DNA from: Euclidia mi
Taxonomy: Eukaryota; Arthropoda; Insecta; Lepidoptera; Erebidae
Assembly (NCBI GenBank): GCA_944739405.2
Contig: OX123184.2
Coordinates: 1,101,501 to 1,165,500 of the forward strand
Reading direction: 5' to 3'
DNA: 64,000 nt
This document shows, one piece after another, positions 22,204 to 34,856 of this stretch. Numbering within the stretch: the stretch's first letter is position 1; every line of letters starts with the position of its first letter. A program made the position numbers and the translations under genes. Below the pieces are notes generated by a model that searched no databases, had not been told where the DNA came from, and saw nothing but the letters and a program-made list of their open reading frames with translations.

Positions 22204-23378
22204 TACACCGCTATTTTTTAATTAGTACAAAAACTTTAAGGACAGATTAGCGAAGATATTATTATCATATATGTGACGTAAGAATTTCATAATATCAATA
22301 AAGAGCAAAGTTATTATCATTTGTTTATTGTAGAAAATCTCACTTAAATCATAGTCATATTTTACAATCCATTCACTAATTCATTGATAATATTCCATCC
22401 TGCTCATTTGCATTCTCTCTGTCGCACTTATGATGTAGGTAGCAATAGAAAATAAAATGAAGAAAAATAATAAATGTAGGTAGTTATTTTTTAATTTTGT
22501 TAGTTCTACCCTCTCCTTCATACTTCATTCGGGCGTAGGACCGGTAAAATTTATCGTTTAACAAGTAATTAAATACGGAGGTATGTAATTAGAAAGCAAA
22601 CAAATATCAAAATAAAAGATGGTGTTCTGGACTAAAAGAAAAGAGTAATTTTGGCGTATTTATGAAGTTAGAATCATCTGCTATTTACAAATCATTTTAT
22701 CGTCATCATGTCAGCCTAGAGACGTCCACTGTTGGACATAGGCCTTCCTCAAGGTGTGTGGAGAACACAGACCGATTTTGAGGCGCCTGCATCAAATTAT
22801 TATTTACTTAAGTACGTATTATTTACTAAACTTACAAGTATTTCTATTGTCCTTCGAAATGTCCACCACCGTTGTCAAAAGCATCCAATATGCACTGTTT
22901 TAATTGTTTGACACTGACCCGGTCACTTTTGTACACTCACAATACGATGTTTATGGGTACACAGCTGCACTCGCGATTTTTCCACTCAAAAAGTACGCAC
23001 AAAGCATAGCTACATACTCCCGTGATATGAACTGATATGATAGGCCATCGCGTCGGGCAAACGTAGACAAACAATTAAGTTTTGCAACGAAATTAGATAC
23101 GCTGACTTTCGCTAGTAATTTAGTACTGTTTTTCGCATCGTCGGGGCGTGGCGCAGGCGCAGAGGGGCGGGGGGGGAGGTAATTTATCAATGGTATGATA
23201 GTACACGGGTCGGTCATAGTATTAGTATTGCATTTACCAATTATCACGTATTTTTGTGGACAGTTTTGAGACAGTTTTGGGACTTAGTGTTTTTATTTTT
23301 CAACTACATAATTATGATCAGTTAAAGATACTTAGTGCCCTGTTAAATTTTTTGTACTAATTAAAAAATAGCGGTGTA
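22204..23378. mobile_element. 1.2-kb DNA element with about 30-bp terminal inverted repeats
   Basis: The left end TACACCGCTATTTTTTAATT continues AGTACAAAAA. The right end is the complement (TTTTTGTACTAATTAAAAAA then TAGCGGTGTA). TA lies at both borders. A minus-strand piece near 22850-22950 reads RVSVKQLKQCILDAF, possibly a transposase C-terminal scrap. A SINE-tail fragment (22704-22790, GACGTCCACTGTTGGACATA) is nested inside. Confidence 0.65.
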
Positions 23379-24026
23379 TAATTTAGCACCGAATAGTACC
23401 CTTTTTGACAAAGTTTACCTTTTATAACCTGTTGAGCCATTGAGCTTTACAACTATCGCTACTTCTGAACGCCCGAGCTAGCTACTCATTACACCTTGAA
23501 CGAACAACTCTTAGATTCGTGGAGTATTCTTCCGTCACAAGCGCTCTCGAGCTGATTGTATGTAGTTTGTCGAATGTCTTTTAACACCTCAGTGACTACT
23601 TCTACTTCATTAGGAGAAAAGGCGTGATTCGTGATGCGTAAAACCTTTAGGCATATTTAACATGTGTTGCCGTTGTTTTAAGTATTTATTACATTGCTTG
23701 GTGTAAGCGTTTCTAAACTATATTCATAGTGTATTGTGTAGAGGCAAGTTTACTGAAAAATAACAATTTTATTCGTAATAAAATATGATATTTTAAGTCC
23801 ACCATACGAGCATCTTCTCTCTACACATAAGTAAATACCGTGGATTCCGATTCTTATGATTTTGTTGATAGGTAGGTACATATGACCAATGAAGGTTCTT
23901 ATGTAAGAAGGAAGTTATGTAACTATGGATTGTAGTAGGTAATTACTGGTACAATGTACAATAGTAATCTTATGTGTACTTGCAGTAATTAACTACCCAT
24001 TTCACATTCTTTTAATTAAACTCTTT
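23379..24026. other. No recognisable feature
   Basis: AT-rich spacer. I see no ORF, tRNA or repeat I can support. Confidence 0.5.
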
Positions 24027-25458
24027 GATGCGTAAAAGCAGCGATAGCCTAGTGGAGAGACGGACGGACTGCTACGCAGAGGGTCTCGGCTTCGAATCCA
24101 TGGCGTGCACTAATGACTTTTCAAAGTTATGTGCGTATTAAACTGGTAATAATCGCTTGCTAAAGGGTGAAGGAAAACATCGTGAGGAAACTTGTATGTT
24201 TGAGAGTTCTCCGTAATGTTCTGGAAATACATGTGAAGTCTGCCAACCCGTACTTAGCCAGAGTTGTGGACTATGATCTCACCCTTCTTATAGTGAGAAG
24301 AGGCCCGTACCCAGCAGTGGGACAATTTATATAGGGTCATTTCGCCTGTTCGCGTCCAGTTAGTGCAGTTGGCAAGTTTGAAGGAGAAAATAAAAATGTT
24401 CGAGCAAATTGATTCAATAAAAAAATTATGTAATACGTTCATTATATAGTCTATTTTAATATTAAATTTCAGTTTTGTTCGAAACTTGTTGTGTTTTTTT
24501 TTTAAATAGACAAACGTCAAGATTTGCCACTTTACCTAGTTTGCGTCCAGAAAATCCTAATTGCGTTCACCTATGGACCATTTCGCGTCCACCAGCTTAG
24601 AGAAGGAATATAAGGGTGATATTGTTAAGACAATCTAAAGAAAGATTGGCTTTTAACAATTTCTACATTCAAGAATAAAGTTGTACAAAAGTTAACATTA
24701 TTATCATTATTCCATCACTTTAAAGAAACTATAATATAACTATTTATTGTTCTCAACATCGATGGAACTTAAAATCAAAGATAAAAAAATAACGATACAT
24801 GTTGTCCAATATTGTGGTCTTCGAAATAGCATTATTTTTCACTAATATCACTAAACGCTTTCTTTATTTAATCATCTTCTGTATTTTATTCTTTTCCTTC
24901 TTCTTTCTTGTCTTCTAAGAACTTCTTAATAGAAAAGAAATAATCTTGAATAGAAACAATATGGAATAAAAGAAATTAAATGTAATAATTGAATTTTAAA
25001 TTCAGTCTTAATCAAAAATGCATTTTAAATTATAAAAAATATATATATAGAATGTATTTATGCGATCATTTCGATTACATGAAAAAATGGACGCAATTTG
25101 CTATACTATTATCCCTTGCAGGTATAGTTTGCGTCCACTTGTGGTCAATTATTATATCGATTGTATCTTTTATTACAATCATAATAATGTGGACGTAAAT
25201 TGGTCATTACAATTGCATACTATTAATGTTAAAATAAACAAAATCCCAATTTCTGTCTCATATTTTAATCACATAAAAATAAACAACTAAAGAAATCATA
25301 AATGGACGAGTTCGCGTCCATTGTGGACGCAATGTGGAAGTTTTATAAATTCGGTGTTGTAATTCGCGTCCACCTTATTTTAATTGTTAACTATAAAAAA
25401 CAAGCGAATTCATAATTCATACTATTCGTCTTTTCATTATTAATGTCTAGAAAAAAAA

Positions 25459-26575
25459 ATTCAAAATTCACAATCTCTTTATTGTTCAAACTTTAGTACA
25501 ATTATTATACACATTACATCACTAGACTTAGGCACTAACAAAAACAATATAATTACTATGTATCTCTGGGCCCCACACTAGGATTCCCTGTGTCGTGGGG
25601 TCCAGTTCCTTCCGTAAGTGCAGCGTAATAACAAAAAAAATGTATATATTTGTATTTTTGTGTATAATATACTACCTACTGACAATTATTGATTATTTAA
25701 CCAAAAATGATATTTGTAAACAAGATATACTGAAAAAAGAAAAATAAAAGAAAGAAATTAAACTACAAATGTGTGTGTGTGTGTGTTTGAATGTGCATGC
25801 GTGTGTGTGCCTTAGTGTGTGTGTGTGTGTGTTTGCATGCGTGTGTTTGTGTTGGTTTGTTTGTGTTTGTGTGTGTGTGTGGTGTGTGTGTGTGTGTTAG
25901 GGTATGATAGTTAGTGCCCGCGTAATATTAAATACTAGTAGTTAATAGGTTTTCAGTGTAGTCATAGTCTTTGGGCGTTAACCATTTCTGGATAGTGGTT
26001 TTAAGACAAAATGATGATAGGTTTATTATTGTATTAATAACCTTAAACAATTTACTGTATAGATAAGGCCCCATGAAAGTAAAAGACTGACGAGCAAAAG
26101 CAGAATGGACTCTCGGTATGTCCCACTTTAGAGTTCTATAAGAGGTACGTGCTTTAATCTTTGCAACTTTATGGAAGCGGAGAAGAACTGAAGCAATATA
26201 AAGCTGTCTTACGCGAAGCAGGTTACTGTCTAAATACAGTGCATTTGTCGAATAACGCCATGGCTTTTTAAACGATATTTTCAAAATAGCTCGCTGAGCG
26301 CGTTCGAGTTTCAGAAGATAGGTTTTTTTGGATGCTCCCCAGGCAATGACACAATAATCTAAAATGGATTGGCAAAGACAAAAGTATACGCTACGAATAA
26401 GTGGCGGCTCTGCTACAGATCTAATCTTTTTAAATATATGAGCTAGCTTCCTCACTCGTTTCGTAACTGCATCAATATGTGATTTCCACGAGAGGTTTTC
26501 GTCGATCATTGAATCAGAAACAGCTATGTATCCTAAAATTCACATAAAACAATAAAATACTTACCGTCAAACACG
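25459..26575 (-). mobile_element. CR1/Jockey-like LINE, 5'-truncated
   Basis: A 193-residue open frame (26509-25928) reads IDENLSWKSHIDAVTKRVRK, then LERAQRAILKISFKKPW and ends NLLTTSI. It is the part after the reverse-transcriptase catalytic block, closely parallel to 30047-30652. The 3'UTR contains a long (CA)n microsatellite and ends AACAATAAAGAGATTGTGAA near 25465. Confidence 0.8.
25770..25905. repeat. (GT)n-rich microsatellite
   Basis: Interrupted GT/TTTGTG runs lie in the 3'UTR of the minus-strand LINE. Confidence 0.9.
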
Positions 26576-27227
26576 CCGCTGCACACTTTTTTTTTATTTA
26601 TATCCCGTGCATCTGCACTTTTTTGTTGAACAACCGAGATTAACTAATTTTTTTAAACAGGATTAGCTGGGCGCACGGAACTTTTGCCTATTTGTGCGTG
26701 TCTCTTATACGTTGAGGTATTGGCGGTACTGACTTTTCATTTTATTAGTCTGTTAGTATACTTATTTTCGAACATTTTTAAAGAGAGGTCCGTAAAATGG
26801 ACGCGAATAGGGCGATGGACGCGAACAGGCGAAATGACCCTACAGGGCCGGTGATGATGACGCGTAAAAAGTAAAAAAGTTATCGCATTACAGGTTAGAC
26901 GTGTTAAATCATGTTTTACTCCAGTAGTTTATACCTGTAGCTGCCATATTAGTGAACTAGTTTAGCGTAGGTACCTTTTACGCAGCGAAACCTTGACACT
27001 AGGCACCTTATGAACGCACAATTTATTATGACAAGGTCTTAACAAAAGGCCCTAAGGATTGTCGCGCGTGGGCGAGTGTATACTCCCGGGGTAACATTGT
27101 AAGTGACATGCTTCATGAGAGGAATATGTTTAGTACCTTTACACCTACGTGATATAATATGTAGTTATGTAAGATTTGTATTTAAGTGCCACGAGGACAT
27201 TGAGTTTGTGGTATGGAGAATCATATC

Positions 27228-28318
27228 GTCACACGTATTTCCCTTTCCGTGTCCAACTGGCGACACTGGTCTCGCCAAATCCACACGTTTTTGTATTACT
27301 AAGGAATTCTACAAGCCCGTGTTCAATTCGCGTCAACTGAGCACGCCTTTGTGATCAAGAGGCGCAGGGGAAGGTTGGACAAAATAGTGTGCAGTTGAAC
27401 TGAACACTTTTTTGACTGTCCGAATTTTTAAATAAAAATACACTAAGTTGACGGAGCCCTGCTTCGCAGGGCTCCTATTTTTGCATTAACAGTCACAAGA
27501 AAACCTAACATAACCTACTTACTTGAGCTAGGCTCACCTAAACAAATTGCAATGAGAAGCGCGCGAATCCAACTTCGGGCGCTCGCGCCTGCTTCGGCTC
27601 GCACGAATTATCCCGAACACACGAACATTTACGAACGCGCTAAATCAGCACGGAAGTGTATCGAACAGACCAGGGGCCTTACTCTTGAATTTAATTCCGA
27701 TCTATCGACATTGGGATTGTCAGTAATTGTCACAATTCCTACTCTTGAACACGACACTAGCGCCAAATTGCATTTAAATTGGGCGTTTTCTTGAGGAACT
27801 AAATAGGATCGGGATCGGCATTGAAAAGCTACTCCCGAGCATATTTTGACAGTTGCGTATTGCGTCAAGATTGGTTTGTTTATTGAGTTAAATCCAATAA
27901 CGAAAGAGTAACTTTTTGAAAATTGTTTTCCTATTTTATAAGTTTTTATCCATTGTATAATTTTCAAAGTATTGGAGTAAGTTTCTATTATGGCAAGGAT
28001 AGTGTTAATGCATGATATCTTAAATAAATCTAAGTGAAAAGAGTTTAATAGAAGACGAGACGAACGTCGTATGATGCGCTACATGGAAAAAGCGTTTTCT
28101 ATGCATGAAACCGAATTTAAGGCAAATTACTGGGTCATTAAGGATTTGTTTAAGGAAATATATGCAAATATAAATTTAATTACACACTATTTTGTAAAAC
28201 TTCTTTTAACGTGAGTTGAGCACGGGTTGGTTGAATTCCGTAGTAATACAATAGCGTGTGGATTTGGCGAGACCGATGTCCACAGTTGAACACGGAAAGG
28301 GAAATACGCCATCGTCAC
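27228..28318 (+). mobile_element. 1.1-kb element with long inverted repeats and a Harbinger-like transposase scrap
   Basis: The arms of about 110 bp (27228-27340 and 28209-28318) are imperfect complements sharing GTATTTCCCTTTCCGTGT and GTCTCGCCAAATCCACACG. Inside, 28047-28214 reads NRRRDERRMMRYMEK, then HETEFKANYWVIKDLFKEI, which resembles the N-terminus of PIF/Harbinger nucleases (charged start, then a short EFxxxYxxxKDxF helix). An in-frame stop precedes it at about 28034. A GGAGCCC hairpin repeat end lies at 27448-27480. Confidence 0.5.
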
Positions 28319-28639
28319 ATCATATCATGTTTTACGAATTTAAACTTTCGTGTTCTTTAATATATATTTTAAATTGCCTCTCATCCCCCGCAATACGTCA
28401 GTAGGAACATCTGTGGACATGGCGCTCAAAAGTACTGAAATATGGGATACTCGAAAGAAATGTAGGTACCTACGTGGTATGTATCTCAAAAATCAATTTA
28501 AAATCAGTATAAGCTGTTTCAGTACGCCAGCTGTTTATAGTTCATGATATGATGAGATTCAAAGCAATAATCCTACGTTAGAAAACTAATTTAACGTAAC
28601 AGTTATTTAATATTATACCGTGGATAATACCTGGCCTTA

Positions 28640-30655
28640 TTAAGTGCATTCGGCACCGAGATAGACTACATAAAAGAGCTAAGCAAAACCTAAATAATTT
28701 AACGCTACAAACAATCTATAAACGATATAAAAACTTCTGCAATAGTATCCTAAGAAGAACAAAAATCGAGTATGACAAATCTCAAATATCAGAAGCCGGA
28801 AATAACACTATTAAGCGATTGTGGAAGTACGTTAAGTCTGTTACATATAAATGTCGAAGCAAAATAAGTGCGATACAAGTTTATTATATACAGATCGTAC
28901 TCCACTATTTTCCGCTGATAAAGTCAATAGCTTTTTTGCTAACATTGGTGTAAATTTGGCTGAACAAATTCAAAGCACATGTAACAATAATCCAAAAAAT
29001 GCTATTTCTACCGTTCCGACATGTAATACTTAGTAGTGGCAAGTCATTTGTTTTGCTAGAACTGGATGAATGTGAAGTAGAACGAATTATCCTATCACTA
29101 AGACATAGCTCAGCAGCAGGGTGGGACGGTATTAGCACAGAAATACTGAAAACCTTTAGGCACATACTGATACCTCCATTAACACACATTTTTCGAATTT
29201 GCCTGTCCGAAGGAATCTTTCCCAAATGCCTCAAAAAGGCAATAGTAATTCCTATACACAAATCAGGGCAAAAGGATCTGGTAACTAACTACAGGCCAAT
29301 CTCACTACTACCTTCGATATCTAAAGTACTCGAGAAAATTATAAACAATAGATAGATTAGTTTCATATCTAGAAAATAACGCCCTCTTCTCCCACAAACA
29401 ATTCAGCTTAAGATCAAAGTTATCTGCAGCAGATGCAATACACATCTTGACTAATGATATTTCTGAGGAACTTGAGAAAAGTCAACAAGTAATTGCCATC
29501 TTTCTTGATCTGGCAAAAGCATTTGACACTGTATCAATCCTACTACTCCTCAACAAATTGGAGACCTTAAAATAAGAGGCACACAGTTAAAACTGTTAAG
29601 AGACTATTTACAGGATAGGTATCAATGTGTCAAAATAGACAACGTTATCAGTTCCGAATTGCTATTACCCCAATTCGGCATTCCACAAGGAAGTGTGTTT
29701 GGAGGAACCCTCTTTCTAGTGTATATAAATGATCTCTGTAACCTCAACCTACACCAAGGCATAATTGTTACGTATGCTGACAACAATGCAATTCTTTTCT
29801 CAGCTAACACCATTACGGAAGCTCAGAAGTATGCACAACAAGGGTTTAACGTAGTAAATAATTGGCTTAAACAGAATCTACTAACCTTAAACGCTGATAA
29901 AACTAAATTCGTTCAATTTTGCATGCGTAGCACCCAAGCATATTTATTTTCACTTATATGCACATAACTGTTATCTTAATTCAAACAACATTTGCAACTG
30001 TCCAGAAATAAATAGCACTACTAATATTAAGTATTTAGGGGTTATATTGGACGAAACCCTTTCCTATAAACAACATATCGCCGCTTTAACATCTAGACTA
30101 AGAAAACTATTATTTGTATTTAAAAAACTGCGCTTTATTTTAGATCATAACCTCATTATACAGATGTACAAGGCATTGTATCAGTCCATAATCCAATACT
30201 GCATTACCTCTTGGGGAGGTATAGGAAAATCTTTAATGTTATCTATCGAGCGAGCGCAAAGAGCCTTTCTTAAAGTGGCCACCCGTTGACCTTACCGATT
30301 CTCTACAAGCCTTCTGTATGAATCATGCAAAGTGCTAACGGTTCGTCAACTGTTTATATTGTACACTGTACTAAAACAGCACACTGCGCTTACGTACAAC
30401 GCCAACCTTACTAACACCAAGAGACGGAAAGATATTGTCTGTAGTTCAAGGTCTGAATCAAAGTTTGTCTTTACTCATAAATTTTTTGCAGAAATGCAAA
30501 AATGGTCCCTCTGGGTCCGTCTTTTTAACAAAATAAACAAAGAAACATCCATTTATGACCTAAATTATGTAAGATCGAAACAATGCGTCTATCAGTATTT
30601 ACAAACACTGAAATATGATCAGACCGAAAAACTGCTGACTGTGGTCAAATAATTA
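28640..30655 (+). mobile_element. CR1/Jockey-like LINE, reverse transcriptase region, inactivated
   Basis: Reads RHRDRLHKRAKQNLNNLTLQ, then AIVIPIHKSGQKDLVTNYRP, ISLLPSISKVLEKI, FLDLAKAFDTVS (about 29500), FGIPQGSVFGGTLFLVYIND (about 29674) and YADNNAIL (about 29777), and a C-terminal domain ending at a stop near 30650. It has frameshifts and stops near 28864, 29031, 29352, 29570, 29965 and 30287. The catalytic YADD is YADN. The 5' part is missing. A 3'UTR-like block continues after a repeat, at about 30950-31130. Confidence 0.9.
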
Positions 30656-30663
30656 TAGTTTCA

Positions 30664-30885
30664 TACTAGAGGACGCAAGCAGCTACGCCAGCACATTTTT
30701 TTTAATTTATCTGTTTTGACCGATCCTGTGGGTATTTCGGGAAATCCCTTCTTAGTGCACCCCTTCGGTCTCCAAGGAACAAACATGCCAAATTTCAGCT
30801 TCCTGCGCCCAATAGTATCGGCTGTAGCGTGTCTGTCAGTCAGTCAGTAACGCAAGGATTTTATATATCAAGATTAGTTTTAAAA
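30664..30885 (+). mobile_element. Dispersed repeat copy (family of 1734-4433)
   Basis: Begins ACTAGAGGACGCAAGCAGCT and ends with GTCTGTCAGTCAGTCAGTAA CGCAAGG, a string also at positions 4-34 of the window. A degenerate copy lies at 47265-47430. Confidence 0.65.
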
Positions 30886-31270
30886 TAAGTATATAATTAT
30901 AAGTAGGTATATTACGTTATTACGTTTAATATGTTTATAGTTAATATTGCGACGACTTCTTAACTCAGATCAAAACTAAATACTGTAAGTGCCTATAACG
31001 CCTGTGGCACAGGTTTACCCTAGTACAGGCACCTGCTTATTTTACCTAAATTACTTTTTAAGAACTGAATGTATATATTTTTGTTATGAATTGAAAATTA
31101 ATAAATATTTATTATTTTATTATTAGATATTATTTATTATAATATAATAAACTTTTAGAACGTCAACTTTTCCATGATAGGACGTCGCTTCATAGAGCAA
31201 ATATGAAAATTAGATTTATATTCCAAGCACTCGCAGACACATAACTAAAACCGAGTAGGTACATTCTTTT

Positions 31271-31884
31271 CACCTCAGCAGCTCAAACATGCCGCTTTTG
31301 CTGCGAGACAACAGTGAACAAAACGCGATTTTGATTCGAGCGTGAGGCAAAGTAGCTTTTTAATTTTTCAATCTTCAGTGCCACGAATTGACATTGTTCA
31401 GCCACAAATTTGAAACATTCGAATTTTACTGTGCTCTGTCTCTTTCACATGCATATAAAAAGTGAGTGAAAAAACAAACCCATTCGAATTCGAAATTCGA
31501 TTTTGGAATTCGACCTCAAAGAAAACACCTACGGCAACGCAAAAAATAAAGATATTTGTAACAAAGAAATTACTTTTTCACCACAGCAGCTCAAACATGC
31601 CGCTTTTGCTGCGAGACAACAGTGAACAAAACGCGGTTTTGATTCGAGCGTGAGGCAAAGTAGCTTTTTAATTTTTCAATCTTCAGTGCCACGAATTGAC
31701 ATTGTTCAGCCACAAATTTGAAACATTCGAATTTTACTGTGCTCTGTCTCTTTCACATGCATATAAAAAGTGAGTGAAAAAACAAACCCCTTCGAATTCA
31801 AAATTCGATTTTGGAATTCGACCTCAAAGAAAGCACCTACGGCAACGCAAAAAAAAAGTTATTTGTAATAGAGAAATTACTTTT
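31271..31884. repeat. 308-bp tandem duplication
   Basis: Two copies (31271-31578 and 31579-31884), more than 95% alike. Each contains CAGCTCAAACATGCCGCTTT, TGCATATAAAAAGTGAGTGA and TTCGATTTTGGAATTCGACC. A minus-strand frame (about 46 codons, VAEQCQFVALKIEKLKSYF) and a plus-strand ORF both occur, but neither resembles a known protein. Confidence 0.9.
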
Positions 31885-32145
31885 TTTATATGTTATTGTT
31901 TACATGTTTAATTTATTATTGGATTTTAATAAAAATAAGTCTAATTAATAGTATAAAATTAGTTTTTAACCAATACATTTTTATTTAGAATTACAACAAT
32001 GATACATTTGAAAAATAAACATCATGGACGCGGTATTAAAACGCGATTTAAAAAAGTAGCGGGAATAAAAATTTCGCTGATGCTGATATAGTAGGTATAG
32101 CGTAACGTGTTAAATTTATATTAATATATTAAATAATCTAAAAAG

Positions 32146-32251
32146 ATGAGTGAAACTAGCGATGATGACTGTAGTTTAACACCAGAAGAGTTAATTCAAC
32201 AAGTGATTATGCAGAATTCAATCTATTCCTGTTCATTTCTATGTCTCCTAA
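32146..32251 (+). CDS. Short ORF start, cut by a MITE; unknown
   Basis: ATG AGT GAA... gives MSETSDDDCSLTPEELIQQV, then IMQNS, an acidic start with a helix-like stretch that looks more protein-like than its surroundings. The MITE lands in codon 36 and adds a stop at 32257. If the MITE is skipped, the frame continues eight bases to AATAG and a GTATGT splice-donor-like site at 32715. I do not recognise the product. It may be the first exon of a gene, or chance. Confidence 0.25.
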
Positions 32252-32704
32252 AGGGTTGATTACACCTAACGAGTACAGTGGCGAGCCAGTAAATGCGCTC
32301 TCGGCCGAGAGAGTCGCCGAACCGAGGGGGTGGTCACACGTATTTAATATAGTGGCGAGTCAGTTTAGTTTTGATCACGCTTACGTCTGCATTGGATCGC
32401 AAAAAAAAAGAATTTAAACGAGTTTTCAACCGGCTGTTACCGAACGAACGAGTGGCGAGTGGCCGAGTGACAATCGAGAGCGTGTTCATGCGTGCCGAGC
32501 GGGATACCGAGTCGCTGCGGGGGTAGACAAATGATGCGGGGAGGTGGGTACTCGGCCTAGTAAACAGATTGGGATTCTAGTGACTCTCTCGCCTCTCTGC
32601 TCGACCTAGTACTCGGCTGAGCACTCGTTAAACTGTTTATACCAAGCAAGTACTCGGCCGAGGACACTGACTCGCCACTGTACTCGTTAGGTGTAATCAA
32701 CCCA
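32252..32704. mobile_element. MITE, Harbinger-type (TAA duplication)
   Basis: The inverted ends GGGTTGATTACACCTAACGA GTACAGTGGCGAG and complement span about 33 bp. TAA lies on both sides (32249-32251, 32705-32707). The interior is rich in ACTCGG/CCGAGT words and has no ORF support. Confidence 0.85.
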
Positions 32705-32747
32705 TAAGTAATAGGTATGTGTTCTCACTGCTGTGGTGAAAAGTTAT

Positions 32748-32890
32748 GTGTGCTACACGAGAGCAAAGTTTTTTGTATCTCGTGCTGTTGAGTCCCTCAC
32801 CACGCTCAGGATTCTAACTTTGATTCCTCCTTCGCTTGCTCGGGACTCAAAATAAGCACTCGACACAAAAAACAACTTTGCTCTCTTGTT
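32748..32890. repeat. Short inverted repeat around a palindromic spacer
   Basis: CACGAGAGCAAAGTTTTTTGT at the left pairs with ACAAAAAACAACTTTGCTCTC at the right. The middle has GAGTCCCTCACC and GGGACTCAAAATA. It looks like a small fold-back MITE. Confidence 0.6.
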
Positions 32891-32899
32891 GCACAAATA

Positions 32900-34850
32900 A
32901 CTATTTATCCATTATTTATAGCATTGGCTGTGTGCTTTACTTTAAAATTCTGCAGCCCATGTCATATTCTGTACTTCTGGCAACTGGTTTCATCATTTGT
33001 AACGTTTAATGATGATTGGATGCCTATAGCAACACTTATGAACGTCATAACGAATTTAACATTCATGTTAAGATAGGTAGTACAGCTATGAGAACAAGAA
33101 TGTACATTGAACGGTTATAACAACAAAGTTACAAATTGCTTAAAGAAAACCTTTATATTTGGAATGGCACACACAATGTTATATTCCGTAGTTGCAGTTA
33201 AAAAGATTCAAGAACACTGTTCATTTCATTGCCCGTAAACATAAGATTAATCGTGAGGTCTATTATGTTACTTAGCCGTGATGTTCTTCTTGCAGCTACG
33301 TTATGCATCACGTGTACCATTATCCGAAATAGTTTACGAGGAATCAAATAGTTTGGTGTAATGGTTGGTTTGGTGATGAGCGGATATGATTGATGATTAA
33401 TGCAAAATTTTATGCGAACGGATTCCTTAACAAGAGGAGAATTATCAAAGTTCAAAGACTAATTTAGCAACGATATGATACAGTCTAATTTGTATGTATA
33501 ACAAAAAGTTAAATAAAAAATCGTGTCAGAATATTTTTAATCATATTAAAGCAGGGTAAGATTTAAGCTTTTTAACGTCTGTAGTTTTCTAGTTATATTA
33601 CATACGGACGTAACAAAACGGTAAGGTTTCCTAGCAGTTTAGTACGCAACATTAAAACACGCGACATTACTCTACAAAACACAAAGTAAAGCTGGCATGT
33701 TCGTCGAGTGCGGGGAGCCACCGTCTGTAGCTTTGGCGTGAGAGACAGCCCTTTGACGATTACGTAATTAAACACACAGCCCTCCACCGTGCATAAGAAG
33801 ATTGAAGGCTCTGAACTTAATAACTTCGAAGTTAATTTCGTTATGAAACGATGAACCTTTGCAACTTTACAAAACAATTTTGTACCGATATAGGTTATGA
33901 ATCAGAATAGTACATTTTATCTCGATAATTGAGCACAGGCGGGGTCTCATAAGAATAGAATAATACCCTATGCAATGCAATGATAACGCAAAGAATATTC
34001 TTATTGCGATTATTTGATATAAGTAATTTCATAAGCGCCTATATCTCTTGGTAAAGCTAGACCACATTCTTCAGACTATGTGTGAACTGAATACGTAAAA
34101 ATCTTTTATTAAACCTAAGGATTTATTCTGCAAATCTTGCCCAAAATTACGAATTTATCACAAGGTTATTTAAATCTCACTCTTACGTGATTTTCAATAT
34201 ACATTTCAGTAAGTTTCAAAATAATGAGACATATATTATTGTCTGCAAAAACAATAAATATAAAAGTTAGCGAGCCCTCGAGTCAAGAAATAACATAACA
34301 AACATAAAAAGGGCGATCGAATCACAGTTTATGAAACAGAGGTTTTCACATCAAACATGTAGTTTATACGGAAACTCAATCGTCCATGGTCTCGAACAAA
34401 TGGACAGTTATAGTTCCTTCTACTAACAAGTGGCACATAAAAAGGAAATCGAGTGACCTGATTCCAGTCCTTTTCACTTCACTCGGATACTCAAAGATGC
34501 TTGTTTAACTCTTTTATAAATGCGATTTACCACAACCTTACAGGTCCTTTTGAAGTTTTTTGATCACATTCAATCAGATTAAGGTACCAAAGCTTCAGTG
34601 ATACGGTTCGGCGCAAATTAAACCTTTTCGCGACCGTTTGGAATACACAGCTACGTGGAAAATTATGCATATAAAGATAAAACAACATTATATTCAAGAA
34701 GCTAAATTTAGAATTATAACATAATAATATATTAACAGATCTTATGAGCAGATTTGGTACCAAGACCGGTACCAAGTACAAAAGACGAAAGGCCAAAATA
34801 GAAGTACTTAGAGCTGTAGCATTTGACGGTACGTAGTAACCTGTATTGTA
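32900..34850. other. Gene-free spacer before the promoter candidate
   Basis: AT-rich. Several 60-95 codon ORFs occur, but none has a recognisable motif or splice context. Confidence 0.4.
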
Positions 34851-34856
34851 GATGTC

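Larger units (their letters stand above)
24334..26840. mobile_element. TA-flanked inverted-repeat element with many GCGTCC motifs
   Basis: The ends are GGGTCATTTCGCCTGTTCGC (24334 on) and its complement up to 26840. TA lies on both sides (24332-24333, 26841-26842). About a dozen GCGTCC/GGACGC-type words are spread inside in both orientations (24351, 24541, 24591, 25089, 25131, 25311, 25325, 25364, 26800, 26816 and variants). No transposase was recognised. A LINE fragment occupies 25459-26575. TA duplication suggests the mariner superfamily, which is an inference. Confidence 0.75.
24038..26858 (+). mobile_element. tRNA-derived SINE split by a 2.5-kb DNA element
   Basis: The head GCAGCGATAGCCTAGTGGAG and B-box-like CTTCGAATCC are tRNA-like. 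The 3' half has AAACATCGTGAGGAAAC and GAGAAGAGGCCCGTACCCAG. The SINE breaks at 24333 and resumes at 26843 with CAGGGCCGGTGATGATGA. The duplication GATGCGTAAAA (24027-24037) / GACGCGTAAAA (26859-26869) brackets the whole. Relatives: 36185-36450, 49005-49170, and minus strand 53508-53775. Confidence 0.85.

Noticed and set aside
26550..26575. GTAAGT donor on the minus strand (TGACG then GTAAGT) as an exon end
   Set aside because: It falls at the 5' truncation border of a LINE with no coding exon next to it; most likely chance.
33198..33877. 85- and 94-codon minus-strand ORFs
   Set aside because: No motif, no splice context and AT-driven composition.
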